Shown here: positions 52,328 to 60,780 of the stretch, piece after piece
How positions within the stretch are numbered: the first letter of the stretch is position 1
Layout: each line of letters starts with the position of its first letter
Assembly (NCBI RefSeq): GCF_004364125.1
Contig: NZ_SNZV01000001.1
Coordinates: forward strand, 248,001-312,000
From: Sphingobacterium paludis
GTDB lineage: Bacteria; Bacteroidota; Bacteroidia; Sphingobacteriales; Sphingobacteriaceae
Reading direction: 5' to 3'
Length of the DNA stretch: 64,000 nt
Notes under the pieces: model-generated
Seen by the model: the letters and a program-made list of their open reading frames with translations, nothing else
Told to the model about the DNA's origin: nothing
Databases searched by the model: none
Program-made: the position numbers and the translations under genes

Positions 52328-52858
52328 ATGGAACGTGATAGCGTGATACTGGTAAATGAAAATGACGTAGCCGAAGGCGAAATGGAAAAAATGGAAGCAC
52401 ATACACGTGGATGCCTGCATCGTGCTTTCTCCATCTTTATTCTGAATGCGCGGGGCGAGATGCTAATTCATAAGCGGGCATCGACGAAATACCACGGCGG
52501 GGGGCTATGGACCAACGCGTGCTGTTCGCACCCTCAGCCGGGCGATAATTTATTGGAAAGCGCCCTAGAACGCCTCGACTATGAAATGGGCATGCGCTGT
52601 GAATTGAAGGAAATGTTTTCATTTATATATAAGGGCGAGGTGGAAAACGGACTGATCGAGCATGAATTTGATCATGTTTTTTTTGGCTATTTTGAAGGCC
52701 TTCCGCAACCTAATGGAGCCGAGGTTTCTGATTACCAGTGGATCGATGTGCAGGCGTTGAAACGTTGGGTTGCCCAATCGCCTGATGCCTTCACCATTTG
52801 GTTTCGACAGGCCCTGCCGATCTTGCTTGACCAAATGACGTTGAAAAGCTTCAGCTAA
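52328..52858 (+). CDS. idi: Isopentenyl-diphosphate delta-isomerase, type I
   Basis: A 176-residue Nudix-fold isomerase that interconverts IPP and DMAPP, feeding isoprenoid and carotenoid synthesis. GCLHRAFSIFILN, the active-site Cys in TNACCSHPQPGD (C65/C66), the Nudix-type LLESALERLDYEMG helix and the catalytic Glu region KGEVENGLIEHEFDHVFFG are visible. Last gene of the carotenoid operon, 7 bp after the photolyase; its inclusion suggests the operon boosts precursor supply when pigment is made. Confidence 0.95.
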   Translation: MERDSVILVNENDVAEGEMEKMEAHTRGCLHRAFSIFILNARGEMLIHKRASTKYHGGGLWTNACCSHPQPGDNLLESALERLDYEMGMRCELKEMFSFIYKGEVENGLIEHEFDHVFFGYFEGLPQPNGAEVSDYQWIDVQALKRWVAQSPDAFTIWFRQALPILLDQMTLKSFS

Positions 52859-52951
52859 TTTCCCAAACATTCAGCGCCTAAGTTTCGGCTTTATTCAGGT
52901 TCCTGTTCAGAAAAATGAGATCTTAGCTCTGCAAGCTGCACGGTTTGCATA

Positions 52952-55225
52952 TTATTTATGCCGAATTAAAAGCGTGGACGGCATATCTTTTATCGATCGT
53001 TTTTTGATGTCAAAAAGATGTTTCCAACTTTCTGTGCTCAGGACGATCAAGTCTTGATTTGCCCATAGGCTTTCGTTAAAGTCGGTATTTTCTAATCGGC
53101 TAATGTGATTAGGCGCAACCTGTTCGATAGCGCGGATCAATTCCAACGTTTCTGTGCTTTGTGCTATACGTTTTTGACTGTCTACAATCACGATCTGCGC
53201 GTTAGCATTGTGTATAAACTTCTGCGCATACGGAATAAGTTTTAAATCATGCGCTGTGAAGATAGGAAGTAAGATGCGCTCGGCTTGCTGAAAGTCGTTG
53301 TTGATAAATACGGCAACAGGAATGTGAGACCGATAGATTAGCTGCTGTGTGCTGCCGGAAAAGATCGAATTGTCGAATGGACTTTCTTTTTCCCGAACCT
53401 GCTGGATAATTTTTTCAGGATCAATCATACGACCGGTAATCGAAAATAGTTTACCAAGTGCCGTGCCATCAAAAATGGATTTTCCTGCGCCGATCAGAAG
53501 AAGGTCATAGTCGTTTTCGTTAGCTATCTCCACGATATCACTCTCGACATTGTTGGATGCTTTGAATAGGGTTGCAATCTCTTGCTCAATTTGTTTTGCT
53601 TCCTGTTTTATCGGGGCGAAGCAATCGGCTTCATAACGCGCGGCATTGTAGTGATGTAGGTCGTTACTGGCGGTGAGGTGCAAGGCTGTGAGGGAGGTGC
53701 TGCGATTTAATTTTTTAATAAGGCTATGTGCTAACCGTAAAAGGCTTGTGCTCTGCTGAGGGTGGCTGAATGCCAGCAGAATATTATATGTTCCAAACCG
53801 GCGGATTTCGCTCGGGATATTCACGCGCTTCGTTTTAAAGGCATTTTCGATGAGATCGAGGGTAGGCGCGGTCATCAGTGTGGTCACCAAGGCCATAACC
53901 ACCATCATTGTAAAAATTTCCGCGGTCAATATCCCCAAATCATAACCAATATTTAACACGACCAGTTCCATTAAACCGCGAGTATTCATCAACGCTCCGA
54001 TGGTCAAACTATTTTTCCAGTTTTGGCCCACAAGCCTTGCTGCCAAGGTGCTTCCCATAAATTTACCTACAATCGCCACGAGGATAACGATGCATGTAAT
54101 TTGCCACAAGTACAGATCATTTAACAAGCTGATCTGCGTCCGCAGGCCCGTATAGACAAAGAATAAGGGCAGCAAAAGCACCAAGGCTATATCTTCAATT
54201 TTCTCGGTAAAGATATTTCTAAATCGATTGTTTTCGGGCATGATGGCGCCGGCCATGAACGCCCCGAATAGCGCGTGAATGCCGATAACTTCACTGAGAT
54301 AGGCGCTACCAATCAACGTGAGAAAAAATATAGCGACGATGGGTTTGGCCAGGTGCTCCCGCGAGACATACATTTCCCCAATCCGACTGAGGAACGGTCT
54401 GACTAGTTTGACCATGACAAGCACAAAGGCAATCGCGAAAATAATGATGTAAATAGCACTCAGAAAACTGCCTGCTTTTACAACGGCAATAACTGCCGCT
54501 AATACGCACCAAGTAGTTACGTCGTCAACAGCCGCACACGTGATGACCAGTGCACCCAACTTTGTCTTATGAAGATCCCGCTCATGCACGATTCGCGCTA
54601 GCACCGGAAATGCCGTTATGCTCATCGAGATCCCTATAAAGAGAGCAAAGGACGTGAAATCTATCCCTGTAGGTGCTAACGATCCGTAGATGTAATAGGC
54701 GAGGCCCAGCCCCAGGGCAAAGGGTAATATGATGCTGGCGTGGCTGATCACGAACGCATTATGAACCTTCCGTTTTAGCACGCCTAATTCAAGCTGCATG
54801 CCAATAATAAACATGAAGAATATAAGTCCTACCTGACTTAATAGTTGTAGGTTGTTCAGCGAATGCACCGGGAAAAGGGTACTGGCGGTTTTCGGGAAGT
54901 ATAGACTCAAAAAGGATGGACCCAGCACGATACCCCCTATGATTTCGCCGATAACCGTAGGCTGCCTTATCTTTTTGCATAGCCAGCCAAAAAAACGAGC
55001 TACGACAATAATGACGATAATTTGCAGGAGCAAAATTGCCAGAGGCTGAACTTGGTTGCTTTGTAGATGTGAAACAAACGCTGGCCATTGCAGGGTATGC
55101 GCGGTAGCGAAAAGATCGTGCCTATCGGACTCCAGATTTTTCCCTTCAAAGATTATCCAATACATAACCGCCAAAAAGCTTAACAAGATGAGAGCGTATA
55201 CGATGTTGCGTTTTGAATTCTTCAT
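52952..55225 (-). CDS. CPA2-family cation:proton antiporter with stress-protein-like C-terminus
   Basis: A 757-residue membrane transporter. About twelve to thirteen helices (roughly 8-24 and 62-445) form a Na+/H+ exchanger-type domain with KIRQPTVIGEIIGGIVLGPSFL, GLIFFMFIIGMQLELG, ITCAAVDDVTTW (ion-binding Asp pair) and MNTRGLMELVVLNIGYD. The C-terminal 300 residues are soluble and contain two universal-stress-protein-like modules (YDLLLIGAGKSIFDGTALGKLFS; ERILLPIFTAHDLKLIPYAQKF). Related proteins exchange K+ or Na+ for H+. A LytS/LytTR pair lies directly upstream on the same strand and may regulate it. Confidence 0.9.
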   Translation of the reverse strand: MKNSKRNIVYALILLSFLAVMYWIIFEGKNLESDRHDLFATAHTLQWPAFVSHLQSNQVQPLAILLLQIIVIIVVARFFGWLCKKIRQPTVIGEIIGGIVLGPSFLSLYFPKTASTLFPVHSLNNLQLLSQVGLIFFMFIIGMQLELGVLKRKVHNAFVISHASIILPFALGLGLAYYIYGSLAPTGIDFTSFALFIGISMSITAFPVLARIVHERDLHKTKLGALVITCAAVDDVTTWCVLAAVIAVVKAGSFLSAIYIIIFAIAFVLVMVKLVRPFLSRIGEMYVSREHLAKPIVAIFFLTLIGSAYLSEVIGIHALFGAFMAGAIMPENNRFRNIFTEKIEDIALVLLLPLFFVYTGLRTQISLLNDLYLWQITCIVILVAIVGKFMGSTLAARLVGQNWKNSLTIGALMNTRGLMELVVLNIGYDLGILTAEIFTMMVVMALVTTLMTAPTLDLIENAFKTKRVNIPSEIRRFGTYNILLAFSHPQQSTSLLRLAHSLIKKLNRSTSLTALHLTASNDLHHYNAARYEADCFAPIKQEAKQIEQEIATLFKASNNVESDIVEIANENDYDLLLIGAGKSIFDGTALGKLFSITGRMIDPEKIIQQVREKESPFDNSIFSGSTQQLIYRSHIPVAVFINNDFQQAERILLPIFTAHDLKLIPYAQKFIHNANAQIVIVDSQKRIAQSTETLELIRAIEQVAPNHISRLENTDFNESLWANQDLIVLSTESWKHLFDIKKRSIKDMPSTLLIRHK

Positions 55226-55354
55226 ATACTTGCGCGTAAAAACCTAACTATGCGTGGCATAATGGCACACTCGTTCACAAAATACAAAATTTTCTGTGCA
55301 CTATATGTGGTGGAGGATGGGGAGCTAACCATATGAACGAGAGACGCTATTGGT

Positions 55355-56086
55355 TTAAATGGATACTTTTTGAAGGAATTCTGTTTTATATTTGTCACGC
55401 AAAGAAAAAGATCGTAATTGCCCATTTTCGGCAAGTAGGCTACTGCTAATCTCTTCGTGTGAAAAAGAAGTAACGATCGATAATGCAATAATTTCTTTTT
55501 TGTTGACCTGACAAAATGCCGTCGCCGGCAATGCTCCTTGCAAGGTGTGGAAGGAAATATTTTTTAACGTGACTTCATTTCCCGATAGCAGGTGGACAAC
55601 CTTGTCACGGCTATCAAGAGCGGATGTAGTAATATAGGCTATTTGATTAAAATAGAGCAAGTACTTTCCCTTATCACTATTAACCTGTATAAACGATTTC
55701 TGTGTTTCCAACGTCTTCGTCTGCCACAGTGAAACCTTTTCTAGCGCTTGCTTCAGCCGATTTAACTGCAATGGTTTCCGAACGTAATCGATCACCTGCA
55801 AGTCAAAGGCATCGGCAGCATATTCATCATAGGCTGTCGTAAAAATTACAGCTTTCTGCGGCAGGTGCTGCACCAGGTCCAGTCCCTTGATGTGCGGCAT
55901 TTCAATATCCGTGATTAGCACATCGAAATCTATATGCTGACATTCTTGCAAAAAGTCGCGCGGATCATTGAAAGCCTTTACGACTTCGATGTCCGGTATC
56001 TGTTCGCAAAGTAGCTTGAGATACGATAAGCTTGGTAGCTCATCATCGAGCAGTAAGCATTTTAGCTTTGTGTTCAAGTAAGTCAA
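55355..56086 (-). CDS. LytTR-family response regulator
   Basis: A 243-residue regulator with a receiver domain (acidic pair in CLLLDDELPS, phospho-acceptor D60 in VLITDIEMP, the K in YVRKPLQL) and a C-terminal LytTR DNA-binding domain (about 140-243; KGKYLLYFNQIAYITTS). The only usable starts are TTG codons (56086 or 56077), so it overlaps the kinase gene by 35-44 bp and should be translationally coupled. The C-terminal NHFxRxH-type motif is weak (AFCQVNKKEIIAL). Its neighbour downstream is the CPA2 antiporter. Confidence 0.88.
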   Translation of the reverse strand: MTYLNTKLKCLLLDDELPSLSYLKLLCEQIPDIEVVKAFNDPRDFLQECQHIDFDVLITDIEMPHIKGLDLVQHLPQKAVIFTTAYDEYAADAFDLQVIDYVRKPLQLNRLKQALEKVSLWQTKTLETQKSFIQVNSDKGKYLLYFNQIAYITTSALDSRDKVVHLLSGNEVTLKNISFHTLQGALPATAFCQVNKKEIIALSIVTSFSHEEISSSLLAENGQLRSFSLRDKYKTEFLQKVSI

Positions 56087-56795
56087 TTTTTAAATGTGCA
56101 ATATATACATCGCCTTCTACAAATTTATCCAATTTATAATTATCCCGATACAGTAGATCCAGGCGTTTCGTCAGCAAGTCGCTGCCTACCCCTTGGCGCT
56201 CTTTCTTCAATGGCGTTTTGCTCGACACTTTATTGGCAACCGTAAGCGAAAAGGTATTCTCTTTGAAGATAAAGGTAACCGATATAAACGAGTTTGGACT
56301 TTGCAGATCGGCATGTTTAAATGCATTTTCGATAAGGTCGATACTGATCAGCGGTACCATCAAGCGTTGATTAAACAAGGGTTCATTGTCCTGTATTTGC
56401 TTTTTTATGCTGAGTTCGAATAATGGACTGAGTTTTACGCGATATATTTCAATCAGGCTCAGCGCAAATGCAATTTCTTGGTGTGGCGTCACATATTTTT
56501 TCTTGCTTTCATAAAGGATATAATCCAATACGCTGGATAGCGAGTCTAGGGAATGATAGGTTTGATAAGCATGGGATTGGATGGTATTGAGCACATTTTT
56601 GAATAAATGGGGATTCAGTTTGTAATCCAACTCCGATAGCTGCTGCTCGTGTAGCTTGTTTTCCACAGCGAACAACTGTTTTTCGAGATACTCTATACGC
56701 TTGCGCTGCCTCACCCACAGCGTGATCAGGAAAAATAGGGTGCCAGCTACGAGCGTAATTGTCAAATAAAAGTTGAAGGTCGCGGTGTCCATCAT
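56043..56795 (-). CDS. LytS/AlgZ-type sensor histidine kinase
   Basis: A 250-residue kinase with a single N-terminal membrane helix (about 9-28), a short coiled-coil (35-57), and the His-kinase motif LDYKLNPHLFKNVLNTIQ with phospho-acceptor H63. The ATPase part has DLIENAFKHA and QGVGSDLLTKRLDLLY. It lacks a periplasmic sensor domain, so it may sense at the membrane or through a partner. It belongs with the LytTR regulator that begins within its 3' end. Confidence 0.9.
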   Translation of the reverse strand: MMDTATFNFYLTITLVAGTLFFLITLWVRQRKRIEYLEKQLFAVENKLHEQQLSELDYKLNPHLFKNVLNTIQSHAYQTYHSLDSLSSVLDYILYESKKKYVTPHQEIAFALSLIEIYRVKLSPLFELSIKKQIQDNEPLFNQRLMVPLISIDLIENAFKHADLQSPNSFISVTFIFKENTFSLTVANKVSSKTPLKKERQGVGSDLLTKRLDLLYRDNYKLDKFVEGDVYIAHLKIDLLEHKAKMLTAR

Positions 56796-56962
56796 ATCTT
56801 CGTATCTATCTAAGCAAAGAAACGAAAATACAGTTTAATGTTGGTATTTTATGATAGGATGATAAGGAATTCGAGGAAGCCTGTGTGCTTCGCTGGACAA
56901 TTTTTCAAAGGCTGTCTCCCTGCGTTAGGCTAAAGCGAAACACGAGGAGACAACCTAAAGTT

Positions 56963-57688
56963 CTACTTTTTCTTGGATTTACTTTTTTTGGTTTCCGTGC
57001 TTGCCGCCTCGAAATCGCGTAAGATGAGGCGTTGAATAGCTTGCTCTATGCGCTCTCTGCCTTCATCTTCATTGATATCTATTCCGGCGATCGTGCTTCC
57101 GTTGTTTTTTGCGTGCAAGGTGAGGTAATAAATGCCCCCTAAAATAAGTGCAAGTGTGGCTCGGATGTCGACGTCAGTACCTTTGAACGATGGATCGATG
57201 TGTTCCAACAGCTGGTTGCCCATATTCTCGCGGTCATCGGCAACTTTGCGGAGCAGTTTATTTTTCATGCCCATTTCCCAATGGATGATGCGCTGGATAG
57301 ATTTGTCTTTCAAAAAAGCATCGAACTGCAATTGAAAAACTTCATTCATAGCATCTGCACCAATGGATTCAGGTTGTTCGAGAAGTTCGGTGATGTGCGT
57401 TTTTGACTTTGCAGACCAAAAGTCCTTTTCAACAATGTATTCCTCGATCAAACCATCTAAATTGCCAAAATATAAATAAATTAATTTTGGATTTAGACCA
57501 GATTCTTTTGCAATGTTCGTAATCGTTAAACCAGAATATGTATATTTCTGCAATACCTTCCCCACAGTCGCAATTAATCGACGTTTTGTTTTTTCTTTGT
57601 CCCGGATGGGGCCGGAGACCACTTTTCGAACCTTCTTAACTGGAGGAGCTTCGACAGGGTCTATTCCTTGGTTTTTTTTTCGTGCCAT
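56963..57688 (-). CDS. TetR-family regulator with lysine-rich ends
   Basis: A 241-residue TetR-type regulator. The DNA-binding helix-turn-helix is at about 33-80 (KRRLIATVGKVLQKYTYSGLTITNIAKESGLNPKLIYLYFGNLDGL); the rest is the ligand/dimer domain. Lys-rich ends (MARKKNQG and TKKSKSKKK) are unusual. No co-directional partner gene lies close, so it looks orphan. A perfect GGTAAA-A-TTTACC palindrome overlaps its translation start, suggesting autorepression. Ligand and targets unknown. Confidence 0.85.
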   Translation of the reverse strand: MARKKNQGIDPVEAPPVKKVRKVVSGPIRDKEKTKRRLIATVGKVLQKYTYSGLTITNIAKESGLNPKLIYLYFGNLDGLIEEYIVEKDFWSAKSKTHITELLEQPESIGADAMNEVFQLQFDAFLKDKSIQRIIHWEMGMKNKLLRKVADDRENMGNQLLEHIDPSFKGTDVDIRATLALILGGIYYLTLHAKNNGSTIAGIDINEDEGRERIEQAIQRLILRDFEAASTETKKSKSKKK

Positions 57689-57749
57689 GGTAAAATTTAC
57701 CTTTAATAGTATATAGTGTTCGGGGATAAAATTGCCTAATTATCCCGAA
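57689..57749 (-). promoter_or_regulatory. Palindromes in front of the orphan tetR
   Basis: GGTAAAATTTACC (57689-57701, perfect 6+1+6) abuts the start codon. Farther out, TTCGGGGATAA (57719-57729) and TTATCCCGAA (57740-57749) form a second inverted repeat with one bulged G. Both could be operators. Confidence 0.45.
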
Positions 57750-58084
57750 TATATCAAGCCTTTGTTAATTTTTTTTTGTTGCTGTGGGCCTTGGCTGATA
57801 ACCTATTATGGTGTTTCACTTTAAATTGAATTTTATTGAATAATTAGAATGCAACAAACCGAATTTCTGGTCGAAAAATGGTTAATATACCTATTTATAT
57901 ATTTGTTTAAACATTTTTATTTTTTTATCGTTTGGGAATGCACGATAAATTTATGCGCAAATGTTATTAAATTTCACTTTTTGTTGAAAACATGGATTTA
58001 GCAAGCTGCTGCTTTGACAGCCTTTTTTCCAGCAAAGGCCTCCTGCTTATGTCGTTCCGGCTGTAAAAGTGTGTTGCCCATGGT
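57750..58084. other. Intergenic region between emrB and the orphan tetR
   Basis: About 335 AT-rich bp. A 27-codon minus-strand ATG frame (58081-57998) begins 3 bp after the emrB stop; its product is Lys/Ala-rich and ends in Cys. No other feature seen. Confidence 0.35.
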
Positions 58085-59668
58085 TTAGTGGATATTCGAT
58101 GTGTCGACTTTATTCTTTCCTTGTTTAATAAAAAGCACGAAGGGCACGCAAACCAAGAATAAAACACCTAAATATAGGAAAACATCCATGTAAGATAGGA
58201 TAGTGGCCTGCTTCATAACAGACCCATCAATGAGCTGATATGCTTTCGCTAAAGCCTCGTTTGCTGAAAATCCTTTTCCAATGAAAGAAGCCTGTAAACC
58301 CTCAATACGTTGCTGTACTTCAAAACGCGATGGATCGATGTGCCCTATCAGGTCGATGCGGTGGTATTGGCTATCTCGAGAAATGAATGTTGTGATCAGT
58401 GCGATGCCAAAAGATCCGCCCAGTTGTCTACTCATACCGGTGAACGAAGCACCTTCGCCAATGGATTTTCCCGATAGGGTAGATAAAGAAAGGGTCATGA
58501 TTGGTACGAAGAGTAGCCCCAGTCCAATTCCTCGGATAATAAGTGGCCAAAACATGTGTTCGCTTCCTGTATCGTTTGTAATGATGCCGTACATAAAAAG
58601 GGAATAACCAAAGAATATACATAGCCCCAAAGCCACCATGTATTTTTGAGGCACGCCCGATTGTATCATCTTTCCGATGAAAGGCATCATGAGTCCGGTC
58701 ATGATGGAGCTCGGGATGAGGAGCATACCGGCGTCTGTTGCCGTCCAACCAAGTATGGATTGCGTATAAATAGGAATAATGAAAGTCGATCCAAATAGAC
58801 CGAAACCCAGAATAAAACTCATCACGGTACCGATTTGCAGGTTTTTGTCTTTCAATACACGGAGATTGACAATAGGCTTCGCATAAGTTAGTTCACGCCA
58901 AATGAAGAAGAAAAGTCCCAGAAACGACAGAATGGAAAGCAGCACAATCGTTCGATCTTCAAACCAATCATCTTGTTGTCCATGCTCCAAAACGAACTGT
59001 AGGGAGCCGATGAACATGATTAGAAACACCATACCCCACCAGTCGACTTCTTTTGCCGACTGCTTTTGGCCGTAGCTGGGACTTTTGACTAGATATATGG
59101 TCATGATCGTGGCTAATATGCCAAGCGGCACATTGATGTAGAAAATATAAGGCCACGAGAAGTTGTCAACAAGATATCCACCGAGCGGAGGCCCCAAGGT
59201 TGGGCCTACGATGACTCCCATTCCGTAAATGGCTTGTGCCATGCTGCGTTTTTCCGGCGGATAGGTCTCCGTCAGAATGGTTTGTGCCGTCACCAATAGC
59301 GCACCACCACCCATACCTTGTAGGAATCGGAACGCGACAAGCTCCCAGATATTCGTAGCATTTCCACAGAGAAAAGATGACACGGTAAAAATAATAATGG
59401 AAGCGGCGAAATAGTTGCGCCGTCCAAATTGCTGTGACAGCCAGCTGGTCATAGGAATAATGATCACATTGGCGATGGCATAGGCGGTGATAACCCAGGC
59501 CACGTCGGTCAGGGTGGCGCCCAAGCTGCCTTTCATATCGTTGAGCGCCACATTAACGATAGTCGTATCGACGATTTCCAGCAACGCACATAAAATACAG
59601 GTGAATGTAATGAGTGCGCGTTTGAAGCCGTATTCGATGAGGTTGTTTTGATCGGATAAGGGTTCCAT
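58085..59668 (-). CDS. DHA2-family drug:H+ antiporter (EmrB-like)
   Basis: A 527-residue major-facilitator exporter with about 14 helices. LEIVDTTIVNVALNDMKGSLG (motif D1), SQQFGRRNYF (motif A) and GMGVIVGPTLGPPLGGYLVDNFSWPYIFYINVP (motif C, antiporter signature) are clear. With the adaptor directly upstream (3 bp) and TolC in the same operon it should export hydrophobic drugs across both membranes. The substrate cannot be named. Confidence 0.94.
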   Translation of the reverse strand: MEPLSDQNNLIEYGFKRALITFTCILCALLEIVDTTIVNVALNDMKGSLGATLTDVAWVITAYAIANVIIIPMTSWLSQQFGRRNYFAASIIIFTVSSFLCGNATNIWELVAFRFLQGMGGGALLVTAQTILTETYPPEKRSMAQAIYGMGVIVGPTLGPPLGGYLVDNFSWPYIFYINVPLGILATIMTIYLVKSPSYGQKQSAKEVDWWGMVFLIMFIGSLQFVLEHGQQDDWFEDRTIVLLSILSFLGLFFFIWRELTYAKPIVNLRVLKDKNLQIGTVMSFILGFGLFGSTFIIPIYTQSILGWTATDAGMLLIPSSIMTGLMMPFIGKMIQSGVPQKYMVALGLCIFFGYSLFMYGIITNDTGSEHMFWPLIIRGIGLGLLFVPIMTLSLSTLSGKSIGEGASFTGMSRQLGGSFGIALITTFISRDSQYHRIDLIGHIDPSRFEVQQRIEGLQASFIGKGFSANEALAKAYQLIDGSVMKQATILSYMDVFLYLGVLFLVCVPFVLFIKQGKNKVDTSNIH

Positions 59669-59671
59669 AGT

Positions 59672-60766
59672 TTACTTTACATGAACATCTACGTCTGCAT
59701 TCATTCCAGGCCGTAGCATAGCGATAATTTCCGGTTTATTGCTCGGGGCAAAAATTATTTTAACCGGAAGCCGTTGAACGGTTTTTACAAAGTTTCCTGT
59801 AGCATTGTCGGGAGGCAGTAACGAGAACCGAGAGCCCGTAGCCGGAGCGAACGATTGTACTTCGCCTTCGATAATGTCGTTTGGAAAAGCGTCGACTTTG
59901 ATTTCCACTTTTTGGCCAGCCCGAATTTTGTTGAGTTGGGTCTCCTTGAAATTGGCTACCACCCATGTTTCTGTATTGTTGATCACATAAAAAAGTGCTT
60001 GGCCCGGGTTTACCGATTGTCCGGGCTGCAGTTTGATATTCGATACTTGCCCATCCACTGCTGCGGTAACGACAGTATAGGAGAGGTTGAGCTCTGCAGC
60101 CTTCAGCATCGCTTTTGCCTTCTCGATATTGGCTTTCGCCACCGATGTTTGCTTGCTGGCTACGTCGGTCTTACTCATCACTGCTGCTTTTTGCGAGCTG
60201 CTCGCTTTGCGCTGTTGTTGGAGTACCTCCACTTGCTTATCGGCCTCCAGTTTTGCCGTGAGTGCCTGCTCATATTGCTGTTTGGTAATCGAGTGGTTTT
60301 CATAGAGATTTGCATAGCGATCGAAGTCATTGTTGGCCTGTTTTGCGCGGATTTCAGCGGCCTCTATGGTGCCGGTGTTTGAAAGTATGGTCGCGTCAGA
60401 GATGGCAACATTCGCGTTTGTCGCAAAGACATCAGCCTTGGAAACCTCCAGGGAGCTTTCCGCGCCAAGCAATGCGGCACGCGCTTCTTGTACGCGCACC
60501 TCGTAGTCTACAGGCTGGATCGTAAACAAGGTATCGCCTTTTTTCACCAGTTGATTATCATGTACGTAGACTTTCTCGATGTAGCCTCCTACGCGTGGTA
60601 GGATTGGGGTCAGGTTGCGCTCCACCTGCGCGTCGTCGGTTGTTTCGTGTGCCTGAGCGTGATTGTATTTATAGATTCCAAAGCTGCCCCCCAGCAGGAC
60701 GACAGCTGCAAATATGATGATGAATTTTTTATTTGCAGGTTTTTTAGGTGCTGTTGTAGTTTCCAT
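59672..60766 (-). CDS. EmrA-like membrane-fusion adaptor
   Basis: A 364-residue HlyD-family protein anchored by one N-terminal helix (about 14-29). ETTDDAQVERNLTPILPRVGGYIEKVYVHDNQLVKKGDTLF is the EmrA-type beginning, a coiled-coil hairpin rich in Ala/Lys/Gln follows (about 85-210), then the second lipoyl half VDGQVSNIKLQPGQSVNPGQ and beta-barrel. It connects EmrB in the inner membrane with the TolC protein. Fourth member of a tetR-tolC-emrA-emrB arrangement, 14 bp after tolC. Confidence 0.93.
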   Translation of the reverse strand: METTTAPKKPANKKFIIIFAAVVLLGGSFGIYKYNHAQAHETTDDAQVERNLTPILPRVGGYIEKVYVHDNQLVKKGDTLFTIQPVDYEVRVQEARAALLGAESSLEVSKADVFATNANVAISDATILSNTGTIEAAEIRAKQANNDFDRYANLYENHSITKQQYEQALTAKLEADKQVEVLQQQRKASSSQKAAVMSKTDVASKQTSVAKANIEKAKAMLKAAELNLSYTVVTAAVDGQVSNIKLQPGQSVNPGQALFYVINNTETWVVANFKETQLNKIRAGQKVEIKVDAFPNDIIEGEVQSFAPATGSRFSLLPPDNATGNFVKTVQRLPVKIIFAPSNKPEIIAMLRPGMNADVDVHVK

Positions 60767-60780
60767 GGTGTTGTGCAGGG

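Noticed and set aside
59855..60382. 175-codon frame on the plus strand
   Set aside because: Lies opposite the EmrA-like gene; Cys/Leu/Ile-rich translation typical of an antisense shadow.
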